Positions 1-8,748 of a stretch of DNA of 64,000 nucleotides are shown piece after piece. This DNA comes from Fibrobacterota bacterium (GTDB lineage Bacteria > Fibrobacterota > Chitinivibrionia > Chitinivibrionales > FEN-1185), in contig PLWQ01000012.1 in the NCBI GenBank assembly GCA_003165595.1, forward strand, positions 551,012-615,011, given 5' to 3'. Each line of letters opens with the position of its first letter. The first letter of the stretch is position 1. The notes under the pieces were generated by a model. That model saw nothing but the letters and a program-made list of their open reading frames with translations, was not told the DNA's origin and made no database searches. A program made the translations under genes and the position numbers.

Positions 1-1212
1 CCCGACCCAAAGGTGCGCATGGCCTATCTCGCCATCGTCGGATCGCATTCTGTAAACGGTGTTTCCGAATTGCACACCAAGCTCCTTACCACCGGGCTCG
101 TGAGAAATTTCTTCGACATGTGGCCGGAGAAATTCAACAACAAGACAAACGGCATCACACAGCGGCGCTGGCTCCACGCCTCGAACCAGTCGCTGTCGTC
201 GCTGATTACGGGCAGAATCGGCGACGGGTGGATAAAAAACCTTTCCGAGCTCAAGAAGATTGCTCCCCTTGCCGGCGACCCTGAGTTCAGGAAACAGTGG
301 CGCGAGGTCAAGCTGCACAACAAAAACCGGCTCGCGAAGATTCTCAAGAAATGGGAGAACATCCGGATCAACCCGGAGCTTATGTTCGACGCGCAGGTAA
401 AGCGTATCCACGAATACAAGAGGCAGACACTTAACATTCTCCACTGCATCGCGCTGTACAACGAGATAAAGGCCGGCAGGAAAAAGGGAATTGCGCCGCG
501 CACCGTGCTCTTTGCCGGCAAGGCGGCGCCCGGCTACTACATGGCCAAACTCCTCATCAAGTTCATCAACAACGTCGCCGGCGTCATCAACGGCGACCCT
601 GACACTCGCGGCCTCCTCGAAGTGCATTTTCTCCCCAACTACCGCGTGTCGCTCGCCGAGTACATCATGCCCGCCTCCGACGTTTCGGAGCAGATATCCA
701 CCGCCGGGACCGAAGCGTCGGGAACCGGCAACATGAAATTCGGGCTCAACGGCGCGATCACCATCGGCACCATGGACGGCGCCAACATCGAAATGTGGGA
801 AGAGGTGGGCGACGAAAACATCTTTATCTTCGGGCTGCGTGCGCCCGAAGTCGACGAGCTGCGTGCAAAGGGATACAATCCGTGGGACTATTACCACAAG
901 AACGAGAAGCTCAGGAAGGTGATGGACCTGATCTCCCTCGGGTTCTTTAGCCCGGAGGAGCCCCAGCTCTTTCGCCCCATTTTCGATTCGCTGCTCAACG
1001 GCGGCGACCGGTATATGGTGATGGCCGATTTCGACTCCTATGTCCAGTGCCAGAACACCATTGCCGAAGCGTACCAGGACACCGAGCGGTGGACCAAAAT
1101 GTCCATCCTCAACGTGGCCAGCATGGGCCGGTTCTCATCGGATCGCACCATCCGGCAATACGCAGAAGAAATCTGGAGCGTAAAGCCGACGCCCATAAGG
1201 CTTGACAGTTAA
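1..1212 (+). CDS. glgP: glycogen/maltodextrin phosphorylase, C-terminal part (5' truncated by window edge)
   Basis: Phosphorolysis of alpha-1,4-glucan to glucose-1-phosphate in the cytoplasm. The reading frame is open from base 1, so the start lies outside the window and only about 400 C-terminal residues are seen (the family is usually 750-850). Visible family signatures are VKRIHEYKRQ, the FAGKAAPGYYMAK stretch, and the pyridoxal-phosphate site TEASGTGNMKF with its lysine, followed by NGAITIGTMDGANIEM. It ends normally in TAA. A cluster of short hairpins follows, and the next gene starts 190 bases on, so no operon link is evident. The family call is very secure; substrate preference (glycogen or maltodextrin) cannot be decided from this half. 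Confidence 0.95.
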   Translation, partial: PDPKVRMAYLAIVGSHSVNGVSELHTKLLTTGLVRNFFDMWPEKFNNKTNGITQRRWLHASNQSLSSLITGRIGDGWIKNLSELKKIAPLAGDPEFRKQWREVKLHNKNRLAKILKKWENIRINPELMFDAQVKRIHEYKRQTLNILHCIALYNEIKAGRKKGIAPRTVLFAGKAAPGYYMAKLLIKFINNVAGVINGDPDTRGLLEVHFLPNYRVSLAEYIMPASDVSEQISTAGTEASGTGNMKFGLNGAITIGTMDGANIEMWEEVGDENIFIFGLRAPEVDELRAKGYNPWDYYHKNEKLRKVMDLISLGFFSPEEPQLFRPIFDSLLNGGDRYMVMADFDSYVQCQNTIAEAYQDTERWTKMSILNVASMGRFSSDRTIRQYAEEIWSVKPTPIRLDS

Positions 1213-1219
1213 TACCTGC

Positions 1220-1354
1220 GGCGCGGAAGCGCCGAGCCGCGCGTTGCCCGCGCCGAGCTTGTGCCCTGGAAGAGGGCGGGCAGGACGGGTGAGCTCAAGA
1301 AGAAATTCCTGACCGTTACAGGCTCGCGCGTAGCGCGCTCGCCCGGTAGGGCGA
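1220..1354. repeat. cluster of four short GC-rich hairpins with small purine-rich loops
   Basis: Between glgP and the GTPase gene lie four separate perfect hairpins: 1220-1233 (GGCGC, loop GGAA), 1263-1277 (GCCCT, loop GGAAG), 1325-1337 (CGCGC, loop GTA) and 1339-1354 (TCGCCC, loop GGTA). None is followed by a clear T-run, so they do not look like a classical terminator. They could stabilise the glgP mRNA 3' end or be degenerate repeat units. The function is unknown. Confidence 0.45.
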
Positions 1355-1402
1355 ATCCTTTTCTTTCTATCGCGGGCATCGTGAAATATTTTAGAACTGC
1401 AT

Positions 1403-3193
1403 ATGCCCGACCCCACCACACTTCCCATTGCCCAGCCCCAGGAAGAGGCCATCAACATCGACGACCTGGCAGCGAGGTCGCTCTCACTGTTCGACGGACT
1501 GGGCGAGCCGTATGCGCCGCTACGCCGGCAGGTTGAAGATGTAAAGCAGCGGCTTTTCTACGGCGAGATACGGCTGGCCGTGATGGGCCAGTTCAAACGC
1601 GGGAAAAGCACGTTTATCAACCGACTCGTGGGGCTCAACGTCCTGCCGGCTTCGGTAGTACCCGTGACCTCGATTCCCACGTTTTTGCGATGGGGACCCG
1701 AAACGCGCTGCGCCATCCGGTTCTTCGACGGCAAACACGATGTGGTGGTCCAACGGTCCGTACCCGAAATGTCGGCCACGCTTACCGCCTATGTCACCGA
1801 GGAGAAAAACCCCAAGAACCGGTATTGCGTGAGCGAAGCGGTTGTCGAATGCGACAACGCCGTTCTCAAGAACGGCACCGTCCTCATCGATACGCCCGGG
1901 TTCGGCTCAACCTATGTCCACAACACCAAGACTACCGTTGATCTCATCAAAGGGTGCGATGCCGTGCTGTTCCTCCTGAGCGCGGACCCGCCGTTTACGC
2001 AATCGGAAGTTGAATTTCTCAAGGAGGTAAAGCGGTACGTTCCGAGAATCTTCTTTATCATCAACAAAATCGACCAGCTCACGGCCGAGGAACTGACCAC
2101 GCTCGATTCCTTTGTGAAAACCGTCCTGGCGTCCGACCTTTCCTTTGCCACCGACACCCCTCTTTTTCACGTGTCGGCGCGCAACGCTCCTGTTCCGGGC
2201 GCCGACCAGTCCGGCCGGCCCGACGCCAGCGGAATGGATGTTGTCAAGACCGAGATCATCGATTTCATGGTGCGCGAAAAGTATTTCACCCTGTCACAGG
2301 CGGTAACCGGGAAACTCAAGACCGCCCTTGAGGCCGCTGCGCAAAAAATCGCGGAGGACTGCCGCGATATTGAGGAACCCATGGCCGCCGCGCGCCGCCG
2401 GGGGGAAACGCTCAAGCAGCAGTGCGAGCAGGTGCGAAGGAAAGCCGACAAGGAGCTTTCGCTCATCGACGCCGAGATAAAGGCGCTCAACGACTATGTT
2501 GACAAAACGCTTTATTCAAAGAAGGAAGCACTCCGCGCGAACACCGTAGCCGCAATTGCACGCCTTGTTGACGCCGCGCTTGCTAACCGCGCCAATCCGG
2601 CTTCAACGGTGCGCAGCGCGTTTGGCCCCCTTTTCGACGAAATGTTCGGCCACGTGTTTCTCCAGGTAATCACCGCGCTCGCGCGGCCGCTTCGGAAAGC
2701 CGTGGACCTGCCCTATGCCGAATTTGCAAAGACCGCCGAGGAAGCCCGCCGCGCTTTTGGGACAGAGGTAATCCCTCACGACGAGCCGGACCGGACCGCC
2801 ATGGGCACCGAAATTCCGAACTTTACCTCTGCGAGACCGGAATACACCGTCTCGGCGTTTGACACCATGAGGCAGCCCTCAGTACCGCTTTTCTGCGGCA
2901 AGGAGACGAAGCGCGGGAAGTACTCGGAGGCCCTGCTGCCGGTGGCAGGCGGCATTATCGACGAACGGTTCGAGCAGCTTTCCCTCCACATCAAAAATTC
3001 CATCCGGAAGATCTGTGAGGCCTGCAGGAAAGATCTGCTTGAACGCTATGGTTCCCTTCATGACGAGATGAAGGCGGGTTTGGAAGAAACCGAAAGGCCG
3101 GAAGCCGCAATGAATGAGCACGCAAGGGAAAAACTCAAGACGCTTCTGGAGAAGCGACAGGCGTTGGAGGAACTTGCGAAGCTGTTGATCTAG
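1403..3193 (+). CDS. dynamin-like GTPase
   Basis: A 596-residue bacterial dynamin-superfamily protein, a family of GTP-driven membrane-remodelling or membrane-surveillance proteins acting at the inner membrane. The P-loop is GQFKRGKST at residue 62, a G3-type motif DTPGFG is at residue 163, and the G4 motif NKID is at residue 221. The rest is long and helical, rich in Lys/Glu/Arg, with charged coiled-coil stretches around residues 320-380 and at the C-terminus, as expected for dynamin stalks. The ATG at 1403 is chosen because the conserved N-terminal region follows directly; no strong Shine-Dalgarno is seen. It stands alone on the plus strand. Function beyond the family is not inferable. Confidence 0.85.
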   Translation: MPDPTTLPIAQPQEEAINIDDLAARSLSLFDGLGEPYAPLRRQVEDVKQRLFYGEIRLAVMGQFKRGKSTFINRLVGLNVLPASVVPVTSIPTFLRWGPETRCAIRFFDGKHDVVVQRSVPEMSATLTAYVTEEKNPKNRYCVSEAVVECDNAVLKNGTVLIDTPGFGSTYVHNTKTTVDLIKGCDAVLFLLSADPPFTQSEVEFLKEVKRYVPRIFFIINKIDQLTAEELTTLDSFVKTVLASDLSFATDTPLFHVSARNAPVPGADQSGRPDASGMDVVKTEIIDFMVREKYFTLSQAVTGKLKTALEAAAQKIAEDCRDIEEPMAAARRRGETLKQQCEQVRRKADKELSLIDAEIKALNDYVDKTLYSKKEALRANTVAAIARLVDAALANRANPASTVRSAFGPLFDEMFGHVFLQVITALARPLRKAVDLPYAEFAKTAEEARRAFGTEVIPHDEPDRTAMGTEIPNFTSARPEYTVSAFDTMRQPSVPLFCGKETKRGKYSEALLPVAGGIIDERFEQLSLHIKNSIRKICEACRKDLLERYGSLHDEMKAGLEETERPEAAMNEHAREKLKTLLEKRQALEELAKLLI

Positions 3194-3303
3194 GCCCGAG
3201 TGGAGCGGGCGGCCGGACCTCACCTGCAGTCCGGCCCGGACAACATGCCAGACCGGCTATATCTTCCCGTCAAAACGATTCCCGCCCTCACGTCCCGCCG
3301 CAC

Positions 3304-3339
3304 GCCCATAATGGGCATGTGTTTTCTGGCAGAAAACAC
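3304..3339. promoter_or_regulatory. two adjacent palindromes upstream of the secreted-protein gene
   Basis: GCCCAT-A-ATGGGC at 3304-3316 and GTGTTTTCTG-G-CAGAAAACAC at 3319-3339 are perfect inverted repeats separated by two bases. A possible -10 hexamer TATAGT follows at 3342-3347. The second palindrome could be an operator for the gene starting at 3410, or a terminator-like hairpin for the GTPase gene (only a short T stretch follows). Confidence 0.4.
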
Positions 3340-3409
3340 TTTATAGTCCTGGCCCTGCAAGCCTGTTATCCTTGAGTTATTTTCATCGATGAGAAAAGGA
3401 GGTGCCGCC

Positions 3410-4393
3410 ATGATCCATCGAATCGTTCTTCAGATCGTCCTGGCAGCGGCGCTTTTCATGGCGTCGAACGCTGCATACGTCCACCCGTTTACGGACACTA
3501 CGGCGGGGAATGTGTGGGAATACCGGTACGGTTCGGGAACGACTTTGTTAAACTCAATGGGGGTCATGGGAACAAATACCACGAGGGATAGCGGCATTAT
3601 CAGAATAAAAATCCTTCCGTCAAGGGAAATAACAGTAGTCAAAAAGGGCATGCATTATGTTTCTTCCTATTCGTTCACGACAATAACCGGAACAAGCGAT
3701 TCTTCATCCATCAACGATTCCTCGACTGTTCCTTCTTGGGGCGGCATCGATCAGAATTCAATCGGAATCACTACGAATCCGTTCGTGATTGACTCCCTGT
3801 TCCCTGGAGTTCCATGGGGAATGACCTTCACCAGGGCAACTGTTCAAGAAGATACGCTTTACAAAGAAAGCATCACCTATTCTCTTTCCTCCGACCCCGA
3901 TGGAGATTACTCTTCTTCAATATCAACGACTTATCTGCAAGAATACGGGCTGGCGGGATTCGCATCGTACAGTGGAGGAAACGGCAACAGCAGGACTTCC
4001 TCCCTTACCCTTTCCACCTTCAATGGCAAATCAATAAACCTTTCCCAATGTACCGTCATTGACACCATTTCCATTTCCGACATGGAAAAACTGTACCCCG
4101 CCTATGCCCCTCATCAAAACAGTGCCATTGGCGGTTCAAAACATCCTCAATCACCATCAGCGCCTCACTTCGCCCTGCACACAGTCCCGGGAGGCATTGT
4201 AGTCTCACTTTCAACAACTTCTGCCTATACGCTGAAATTGACGAGCATTTCCGGCAGAGAATTCCGCGTGTTCCGCGGCAATCCTGGCTATCAGCAGGTG
4301 CTGTTGCAAAAGGCAGATTTTCCGGCAGGGATGTATGTTCTAAGCCTAACCTCGGGGCGGCTGTCCCGGTGCATAACGCTTCGTATCTGGTAA
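3410..4393 (+). CDS. secreted protein of unknown function with C-terminal sorting-like tail
   Basis: A 327-residue protein starting with a signal peptide (hydrophobic stretch IVLQIVLAAALFMASNAAY). The ATG at 3410 is preferred over the upstream in-frame ATG at 3389 because a strong AAAGGAGG lies 8-15 bases before it. The middle is Ser/Thr rich and beta-strand-like, with no recognised domain. The last 75 residues resemble the degenerate type IX secretion sorting tail shared by several enzymes here: SISGREF, then FPAGMYVLSLTSG and a short basic end. It is probably exported to the cell surface. No enzymatic motif was seen. Confidence 0.7.
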   Translation: MIHRIVLQIVLAAALFMASNAAYVHPFTDTTAGNVWEYRYGSGTTLLNSMGVMGTNTTRDSGIIRIKILPSREITVVKKGMHYVSSYSFTTITGTSDSSSINDSSTVPSWGGIDQNSIGITTNPFVIDSLFPGVPWGMTFTRATVQEDTLYKESITYSLSSDPDGDYSSSISTTYLQEYGLAGFASYSGGNGNSRTSSLTLSTFNGKSINLSQCTVIDTISISDMEKLYPAYAPHQNSAIGGSKHPQSPSAPHFALHTVPGGIVVSLSTTSAYTLKLTSISGREFRVFRGNPGYQQVLLQKADFPAGMYVLSLTSGRLSRCITLRIW

Positions 4394-4466
4394 GGCTTTT
4401 CCACTCACGTTCCGGCGGCCTATTCGTGACCCGGACCCGCCAAGCAGTGTCGGCCCGAACGCTTTA

Positions 4467-5663
4467 TCATTTCGGTTGGCCAGCTTCATCCGGAGTCAAT
4501 GATATCCGGACAGTGACCTCGCCCTCATCTTCGATGACCGGTACCGGAATCTGAGTAAATCGCGCGACCTTCTTGACAAGGTCCCGCATTGAATACGACG
4601 CATTGCCGATTTTTCCGCCGGGGCAGCTCTCCAGGCACACAATGCACCCGGTACGCATCTTGGGAATGAATTTCTTGTTGCCGGAAAAGTGGAATGAGAA
4701 CGGCCTGCCGTTCTCATCTTGCAAGAACTCTGACGGTTGGTACGATTTGCCGCCGTACACTATCTCAACGACAACAGGCGTTCCTTTTGCAATCCTGTCG
4801 GGGCCCAGGTTGCCCGGATTGGATATCTCGGACCACGGATAGAATGTCAGGTTGTTTCCGGAGACCGCGCCAATCGACATAAGGGCGTTGCATACGGCAC
4901 TGTCTGGCGAGTACGCGGTAAACAGAGCGTTGGGCGCGGCAAGGCCGCCTTCCCAGGTAACGAAGCTGTGATCGTGCTGGCCGCTGCCTGTATTGAAATG
5001 GGAAGGATGGTATATGCCGGCAAAATCGATCCTTCTTTTGCTCTTGTCAACGAGAAGGGTGTCTCTCGTCAAGGAAACCGCAGCGAAACTCGTGAGAACG
5101 AACGGGGACAAATACGTATCGATTTCGACGGATCCGAAGGAACATCCTGTAACCGGCGCGCTAACCTTGAGAGAATCGTTAAGACCGGCTGTCACGATCA
5201 TGTCCGATACCGAAAGTGACAGCGCCATCTCGCCGGCAAGAGGATCGAGCGTTCTGCTTACGAATCCCAGCGTCGCGTCCACATAATCAAATGTCGGGGC
5301 GAGCCGCTTGAGGGAAAGCCCTTTGTCCGAAACTTCGGCGAAGCATCTGCCGGCACAGAGCTTGAGCGCGCAGGAACAGTCTTCGGCCCCCGGCTCCATG
5401 GGTGTTCGCGCCTTCACGTGCTCGGGCGGCAAAAAGCCGAGCCTTACGCTGCCGTTTTTTACCTGCGCGCGAGCGGGCAAAGGTATGATTATTCGTGAAT
5501 CGGCATTTACCTTTATGCCCGAAGGGTCTTTTTCCCAGGATCCCGCAATTGTCTTGACCGGAATGATTTGCTGGTCGAAATCGATAGACAACAGCGTTTG
5601 TTGGGCGGCGTGGCATGTGAAAAACGCAAGGGTAACCGACATTGCAGCTTTCATAAACGACAT
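4467..5663 (-). CDS. secreted YdjY-like protein with CxxCxxxC motif
   Basis: A 398-residue protein with an N-terminal signal peptide (MSVTLAFFTCHAAQ). The N-terminal two thirds resemble a beta-sandwich. The C-terminal 150 residues (SFVTWEGGLAAPNALF, then LMSIGAVSG and a G-x-P-V-V-V-E-I strand) match my memory of the YdjY domain. They include RTGCIVCLESCPGGKIGN, whose CxxCxxxC spacing resembles an iron-sulfur ligand set; a fourth cysteine is not obvious. The start at 5663 is preceded by GTGAGG; an ATG three codons in is possible. The gene is convergent with the preceding secreted-protein gene. Predicted role: envelope redox or cofactor-binding protein; the exact function is unknown. Confidence 0.55.
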   Translation of the reverse strand: MSFMKAAMSVTLAFFTCHAAQQTLLSIDFDQQIIPVKTIAGSWEKDPSGIKVNADSRIIIPLPARAQVKNGSVRLGFLPPEHVKARTPMEPGAEDCSCALKLCAGRCFAEVSDKGLSLKRLAPTFDYVDATLGFVSRTLDPLAGEMALSLSVSDMIVTAGLNDSLKVSAPVTGCSFGSVEIDTYLSPFVLTSFAAVSLTRDTLLVDKSKRRIDFAGIYHPSHFNTGSGQHDHSFVTWEGGLAAPNALFTAYSPDSAVCNALMSIGAVSGNNLTFYPWSEISNPGNLGPDRIAKGTPVVVEIVYGGKSYQPSEFLQDENGRPFSFHFSGNKKFIPKMRTGCIVCLESCPGGKIGNASYSMRDLVKKVARFTQIPVPVIEDEGEVTVRISLTPDEAGQPK

Positions 5664-5826
5664 TATTAATCCTCACCGCAGGGGAACCGGGACCATTGCC
5701 GAGATGCCGGTTTGAACGTTTCGTTACCTACCCTTCGTTTATAATGCGCAAACCCCGTACCGCTCACCAAACTTCAACTCAAGCCTTTTGACGTCTATAT
5801 CATTTGTCTATAACAGACCCAATTCC

Positions 5827-5841
5827 TATTTCTGAGAAATA
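5827..5841. promoter_or_regulatory. palindrome, candidate enhancer (UAS) for the sigma-54 promoter
   Basis: TATTTC-TGA-GAAATA is a perfect 6-3-6 inverted repeat, flanked on both sides by AATTCC. Its centre is about 96 bases upstream of the -24 element, the usual distance for an activator site of a sigma-54 enhancer-binding protein. This assignment is by position and symmetry only. Confidence 0.45.
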
Positions 5842-5929
5842 AATTCCCGATTCTGCAAACCTTGAGAGGAAGACCAACGAGCGAATCCAACAGCAAAATT
5901 CCAACTCGAAACGCCGAACCTGTTGAAAA

Positions 5930-5944
5930 TGGCACAGTACTTGC
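5930..5944 (+). promoter_or_regulatory. sigma-54 (RpoN) promoter, -24/-12
   Basis: TGGCAC at 5930-5935, five bases, then TTGC at 5941-5944. This matches the RpoN consensus with correct GG-to-GC spacing (10 bases between the dinucleotides). Predicted transcription start is near 5956, giving a leader of about 70 bases before the radical SAM gene at 6026. No sigma-70-like promoter with proper spacing is seen next to it. Confidence 0.7.
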
Positions 5945-6025
5945 GTTTTTGAAGGGTATATTAGTTGAATGTTGTTGTGAATACCTTTCTTCATTTTTTC
6001 CACAACTTCTTCCGATAGAAACGAT

Positions 6026-7351
6026 ATGGCCCGGGTCGCTTTGGTATATCCCTATTTTCGCACCCATTCCGCAACGGAACTCCTGTTCCCCCCGCTCGGA
6101 GTCGCGGCGCTTGCCGGCCGGCTTCACACAAGGGGAATAGACGCCCGGGTGTTCGATTGCACGTTCTCTTCCCTTGATGAAATCGGCGATTCGCTGACCT
6201 CGTATAGTCCGGATATTGTCGGGATCTATTGTATGGTCACCATGAGTCGGGCCGCATTTCGTATTGCCGAATTGGCGCGGGCGCGATACAAAGGATGCCT
6301 GATTGTTGCCGGAGGGCCATTGCCAACGTTATACCCTGAAAATTTCATGGGGCGCTTCGACGCCGTGTTTCGCGGCGAAGCCGATACGGCCTTCCCTGAT
6401 TTTTGCCATGATCTCTTCACCCTCTGCGCTTCCCCGCAGGATTTTTTACGGTTGCCGCTAGCCCTGTACGACGGACTGTACGTGCGGCGCTACAATAGAG
6501 AAATCAGCAACCCTCCCACGCACCATACGGAAAAAGAAATCCAGTCGTTTCCGCAGCCCTGCAGAACCGATTTCGACCATAATGCATATCAGCGCATCTG
6601 GATGGATATCGAGGGTTCAAAAACGACTTCCCTTATAACGACGCTCGGGTGCCCCTTCGGGTGCGATTTTTGTTCAAAGCCCGTGTTTGGAAACGTATTC
6701 CGTAAAAGAAACCTTGATGCGGTATTCGAAGAAATCGAAGAAATCCGTTTCCTCGGTTACAATAGCCTCTGGATTGCCGACGACAATTTCACGCTGGACC
6801 TATCGTTTCTCAAGGAATTTTGCAACCGTATGGCGGGCCGCCAAATTTCGTGGAGTTGCCTCTCGCGCGTTACGGGGATCGACGGCAATACGGCGCGAAT
6901 GATGAAGGAAGCGGGCTGCTCGCGGGTGTACCTGGGTCTCGAAACCGGCAGCGATGTGGTGCTGCGGCTGATGAAAAAACAGGCAACGCTCCAGGATGGG
7001 GCGGACGCCGCCCACTTGTTTCACAACGCGGGCATATCCGTGGCCGCGTTCTTTATCGTGGGATATCCCGGCGAAAACGTCGAAACGATCGAACGGACGT
7101 TTCACTACGCGCTCGACCTGCCGCTCGACATCGCGTCCTTCAACGTGCCGCTGCCGCTGCCGGGGTCGGGGCTGTTCGACCGCGTAAGTGGCCTTGACAA
7201 GAACAAAGACTGGACCACAGAGAACGAAGTCACGTTTGTTTACAATTCAGAATTCGATCCCGTTTGGCTGCAACGCCGGATTTCGCAGACAATGCAGGCC
7301 GTGGCAAAACGAAAGAAACAGGCCATTGTTCTTGAATTGCAGCCCGCGTGA
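6026..7351 (+). CDS. B12-binding-type radical SAM protein
   Basis: A 441-residue protein with the architecture of cobalamin-dependent radical SAM enzymes (BchE/methyltransferase-like). Residues 1-130 form a Rossmann-like B12-binding-type domain (ALVYPYF, FPPLGVAALAGRL, VGIYCMVTM, VAGGPLPT), but the classical DxHxxG cobalamin motif is not present. The radical SAM motif GCPFGCDFC places cluster cysteines at 209, 213 and 216, followed by IADDNF and GLETGSD. It converges with, and resembles throughout, the protein at 7378-8748 (the two stop codons are 26 bases apart). The sigma-54 promoter upstream suggests conditional expression. The substrate is unknown; methylation or rearrangement of a lipid or natural product is possible. 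Confidence 0.88.
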   Translation: MARVALVYPYFRTHSATELLFPPLGVAALAGRLHTRGIDARVFDCTFSSLDEIGDSLTSYSPDIVGIYCMVTMSRAAFRIAELARARYKGCLIVAGGPLPTLYPENFMGRFDAVFRGEADTAFPDFCHDLFTLCASPQDFLRLPLALYDGLYVRRYNREISNPPTHHTEKEIQSFPQPCRTDFDHNAYQRIWMDIEGSKTTSLITTLGCPFGCDFCSKPVFGNVFRKRNLDAVFEEIEEIRFLGYNSLWIADDNFTLDLSFLKEFCNRMAGRQISWSCLSRVTGIDGNTARMMKEAGCSRVYLGLETGSDVVLRLMKKQATLQDGADAAHLFHNAGISVAAFFIVGYPGENVETIERTFHYALDLPLDIASFNVPLPLPGSGLFDRVSGLDKNKDWTTENEVTFVYNSEFDPVWLQRRISQTMQAVAKRKKQAIVLELQPA

Positions 7352-7377
7352 TGGTCATGGGCTTTTGGCCCTCAAGG

Positions 7378-8748
7378 TCATCGAAACAACCGCAAAAGGC
7401 CGTCGGTTGATGTTTCGAACAGCCGGACCAGGATGGGAGCACGCCTCCCCAGTCTTTTCCGCAGTTCAAACTGGAACCTTCCTTTAAGGATTCCAAACAT
7501 CATCTTGATTTTAGAAAAATCCCCCTTGAACACGAACGTGTGGCCAGCAAACACGCTTTCGTCCTGCCGCCAGTCGCGGTTAATCCGGGTTTTGATCCGC
7601 TTGTGCAGGGCGGTGCCGGGCAATGGATACGGCACGGTGAGCCCGAGGTAATCGAGCGGCAGCGACGTGGCGAACCGGAGCGTTTCGATAACGGTGTCGT
7701 TGGTATCTCCGGGGTAAAAAAGAATGAAGAAAGCTCCCACCTGCAACCCGGCTTCATGTGCCGCTTCCACTGCCCGCCCGGCCTGCACCGCGGTGATGTT
7801 CTTGTTCATGAGATACAATATCCTGTCGCTGCCCGATTCGATCCCGAAATAGATCCTCGTGCATCCGGCCTTTTTCATCGCATGTGCGGTATCGAAGTCC
7901 ATTGTATCAACGCGCCCCAGGCACTCCCATCCGAACACGAGTCCCCGCCGGCGTATTTCCTCGCACACGCGCAGTACCCTGTCCCGTTTCATGGTAAACA
8001 CATCGTCGGCAAATGAGATTCGGCTGTAGCCCATGTCAAGCGCCGACTCGATTTCGTCCACGACGTTTTCGGGCGAGCGCTCGCGATACGACCCGCCGAA
8101 CACGACATTGCTGCAGAATTCGCATTTGTAAGGACAGCCACGGGTGCTCATCACGGTAGTCACCGGAGCACCGTGCTTCTTCTTACCGTGCCGGATATAC
8201 TCGTTGTTGGGAAACATGTCGCGGGCGGGAAAAGGAAGGCGATCCAGGTCCGTCGCGAAAGGCCGCGGCCTGGTGATGTGCACGATCCTGCGTTCACCGC
8301 CCGGTGGCCCCTCTGTTCTGAATGCAATACCGGCGACGCGATCCATAGAGGCCCCGGTGTCAACGGCGTGCAGAAGTTCAACCACGGTCCGTTCCCCTTC
8401 CCCGCAAACGACTACGTCGAAATGGTGCAGAAAAGGCGCGGGATCGCAGGTAGGAAGCGGCCCTCCCGCAATGAGGAGTTTGCAATGCGGACGCAATTCA
8501 CGCGCAAACCGTATGCAGTCTTCACGCATGGTAACCATGCAATAGATGCCCACGGCATCGGCTTTTGCCGTCAAAGCCTGCGCGAGCGCATTTTCGCGTG
8601 TCAAGAACGTACAGTCGAGCACTCGCACGTTACGGCCGTCCTGTCTGAGCGCGGACGCGATATAGCCGATCCCCAGCGGAGGGAACCGGAAGACCGACCG
8701 GTCGCGCCGGGGGAGAAAATATGGATAGATGAGCAGAACTGAGGTCAC
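7378..8748 (-). CDS. B12-binding-type radical SAM protein (paralogue)
   Basis: A 456-residue paralogue of the convergent radical SAM protein, sharing LIYPYF, FPPLG, DAVGIYCMVTM and AGGPLPT. The radical SAM motif STRGCPYKCEFC gives cysteines 205, 209 and 212, followed by GIESGSD. As in its partner, DxHxxG is missing from the B12-type domain. The open frame extends upstream, but the GTG at 8748 is chosen because the conserved domain starts there and it overlaps the preceding gene's TGA in a GTGA, which implies translational coupling. It is the last gene of a minus-strand run with the unknown protein and the GT-C glycosyltransferase. The C-terminus is long and basic. The substrate is unknown. 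Confidence 0.87.
   Translation of the reverse strand: MTSVLLIYPYFLPRRDRSVFRFPPLGIGYIASALRQDGRNVRVLDCTFLTRENALAQALTAKADAVGIYCMVTMREDCIRFARELRPHCKLLIAGGPLPTCDPAPFLHHFDVVVCGEGERTVVELLHAVDTGASMDRVAGIAFRTEGPPGGERRIVHITRPRPFATDLDRLPFPARDMFPNNEYIRHGKKKHGAPVTTVMSTRGCPYKCEFCSNVVFGGSYRERSPENVVDEIESALDMGYSRISFADDVFTMKRDRVLRVCEEIRRRGLVFGWECLGRVDTMDFDTAHAMKKAGCTRIYFGIESGSDRILYLMNKNITAVQAGRAVEAAHEAGLQVGAFFILFYPGDTNDTVIETLRFATSLPLDYLGLTVPYPLPGTALHKRIKTRINRDWRQDESVFAGHTFVFKGDFSKIKMMFGILKGRFQFELRKRLGRRAPILVRLFETSTDGLLRLFR

Larger units (their letters stand above)
5664..6025. other. divergent intergenic region holding a sigma-54 promoter
   Basis: This 362-base A+T-richer region separates the minus-strand YdjY-like gene from the plus-strand radical SAM gene. 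It contains no convincing ORF. It holds the sigma-54 promoter at 5930-5944 and the palindrome at 5827-5841, both annotated separately. Confidence 0.6.
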
